This document shows, piece after piece, positions 63,977-64,000 of a stretch of 64,000 nt of DNA. Source of the DNA: Neonectria sp. B-13 (taxonomy: Eukaryota > Ascomycota > Sordariomycetes > Hypocreales > Nectriaceae); NCBI GenBank assembly GCA_002682825.1, contig NOKP01000008.1, forward strand, positions 793,595 to 857,594, in the 5' to 3' direction. The notes under the pieces are model-generated. The model saw only the letters and a program-made list of their open reading frames with translations. It searched no databases and was not told the origin of the DNA. Every line of letters starts with the position of its first letter. The stretch's first letter is position 1. Made by a program: the position numbers and the translations under genes.

Positions 63977-64000
63977 TCGAAGGGTGTAGTGTTGTGTATG

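Overview
The window is nuclear DNA of a filamentous ascomycete, most likely a sordariomycete and plausibly Hypocreales. The signs are short GT..AG introns (mostly about 45-60 nt) with CTAAC/CTGAC-like branch sites, no operons, a GC-rich coding bias, pyrimidine-rich leaders, a dispersed tRNA-Asp gene and Pezizomycotina-type gene families. I cannot name the species. All exon boundaries were read by eye from splice signals, reading frame and family conservation, without transcript data.

Layout. 0.9-9 kb: an unnamed protein with a possible degenerate ubiquitin-protease fold (+), an amino-acid permease (-) and a secreted GH1 beta-glucosidase (-). 9-21 kb is dense housekeeping: an F-box protein (-), Mre11 (+), tRNA-Asp (-), a glyoxalase-fold protein (-), a nitrilase (+), a UBL-WLM metalloprotease (-), the HDEL receptor Erd2 (+), TFIID/SAGA subunit Taf10 (+) and mitochondrial ribosomal protein uS19m (-). 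21.5-32.3 kb: a GH5 endoglucanase, a membrane DnaJ protein, a MINDY deubiquitinase, a steroid 5-alpha-reductase-like enzyme and an allantoate-type MFS transporter (all +). 32.4-37.8 kb: a tiny orphan gene (-), a zinc-ribbon protein (+), histone H2A.Z (-) and an NmrA-like reductase (+).

After a 4.6-kb gene-free stretch come an RRM-R3H RNA-binding protein (+), a quinone-oxidoreductase-like dehydrogenase (+), a 3.1-kb gene-free stretch, a PAP2 membrane phosphatase-like protein (+), a 1580-residue EDC4-like decapping scaffold (-), a small membrane protein (+) and a 1407-residue single-pass protein with three different repeat arrays (-).

The genes do not form a biosynthetic cluster. They are mostly core functions (DNA repair, transcription, chromatin, translation, mRNA decay, ER traffic, ubiquitin removal) with a few nutrient genes (beta-glucosidase, endoglucanase, permease, MFS). 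I found no transposon, CRISPR array or rRNA. The best leads are the 1407-residue repeat protein, the USP-like protein without its catalytic histidine, the zinc-ribbon gene with a 68-codon in-frame extension behind its stop codon, the CaaX-ending MINDY protein and the large gene-free regions carrying repeats or palindromes.
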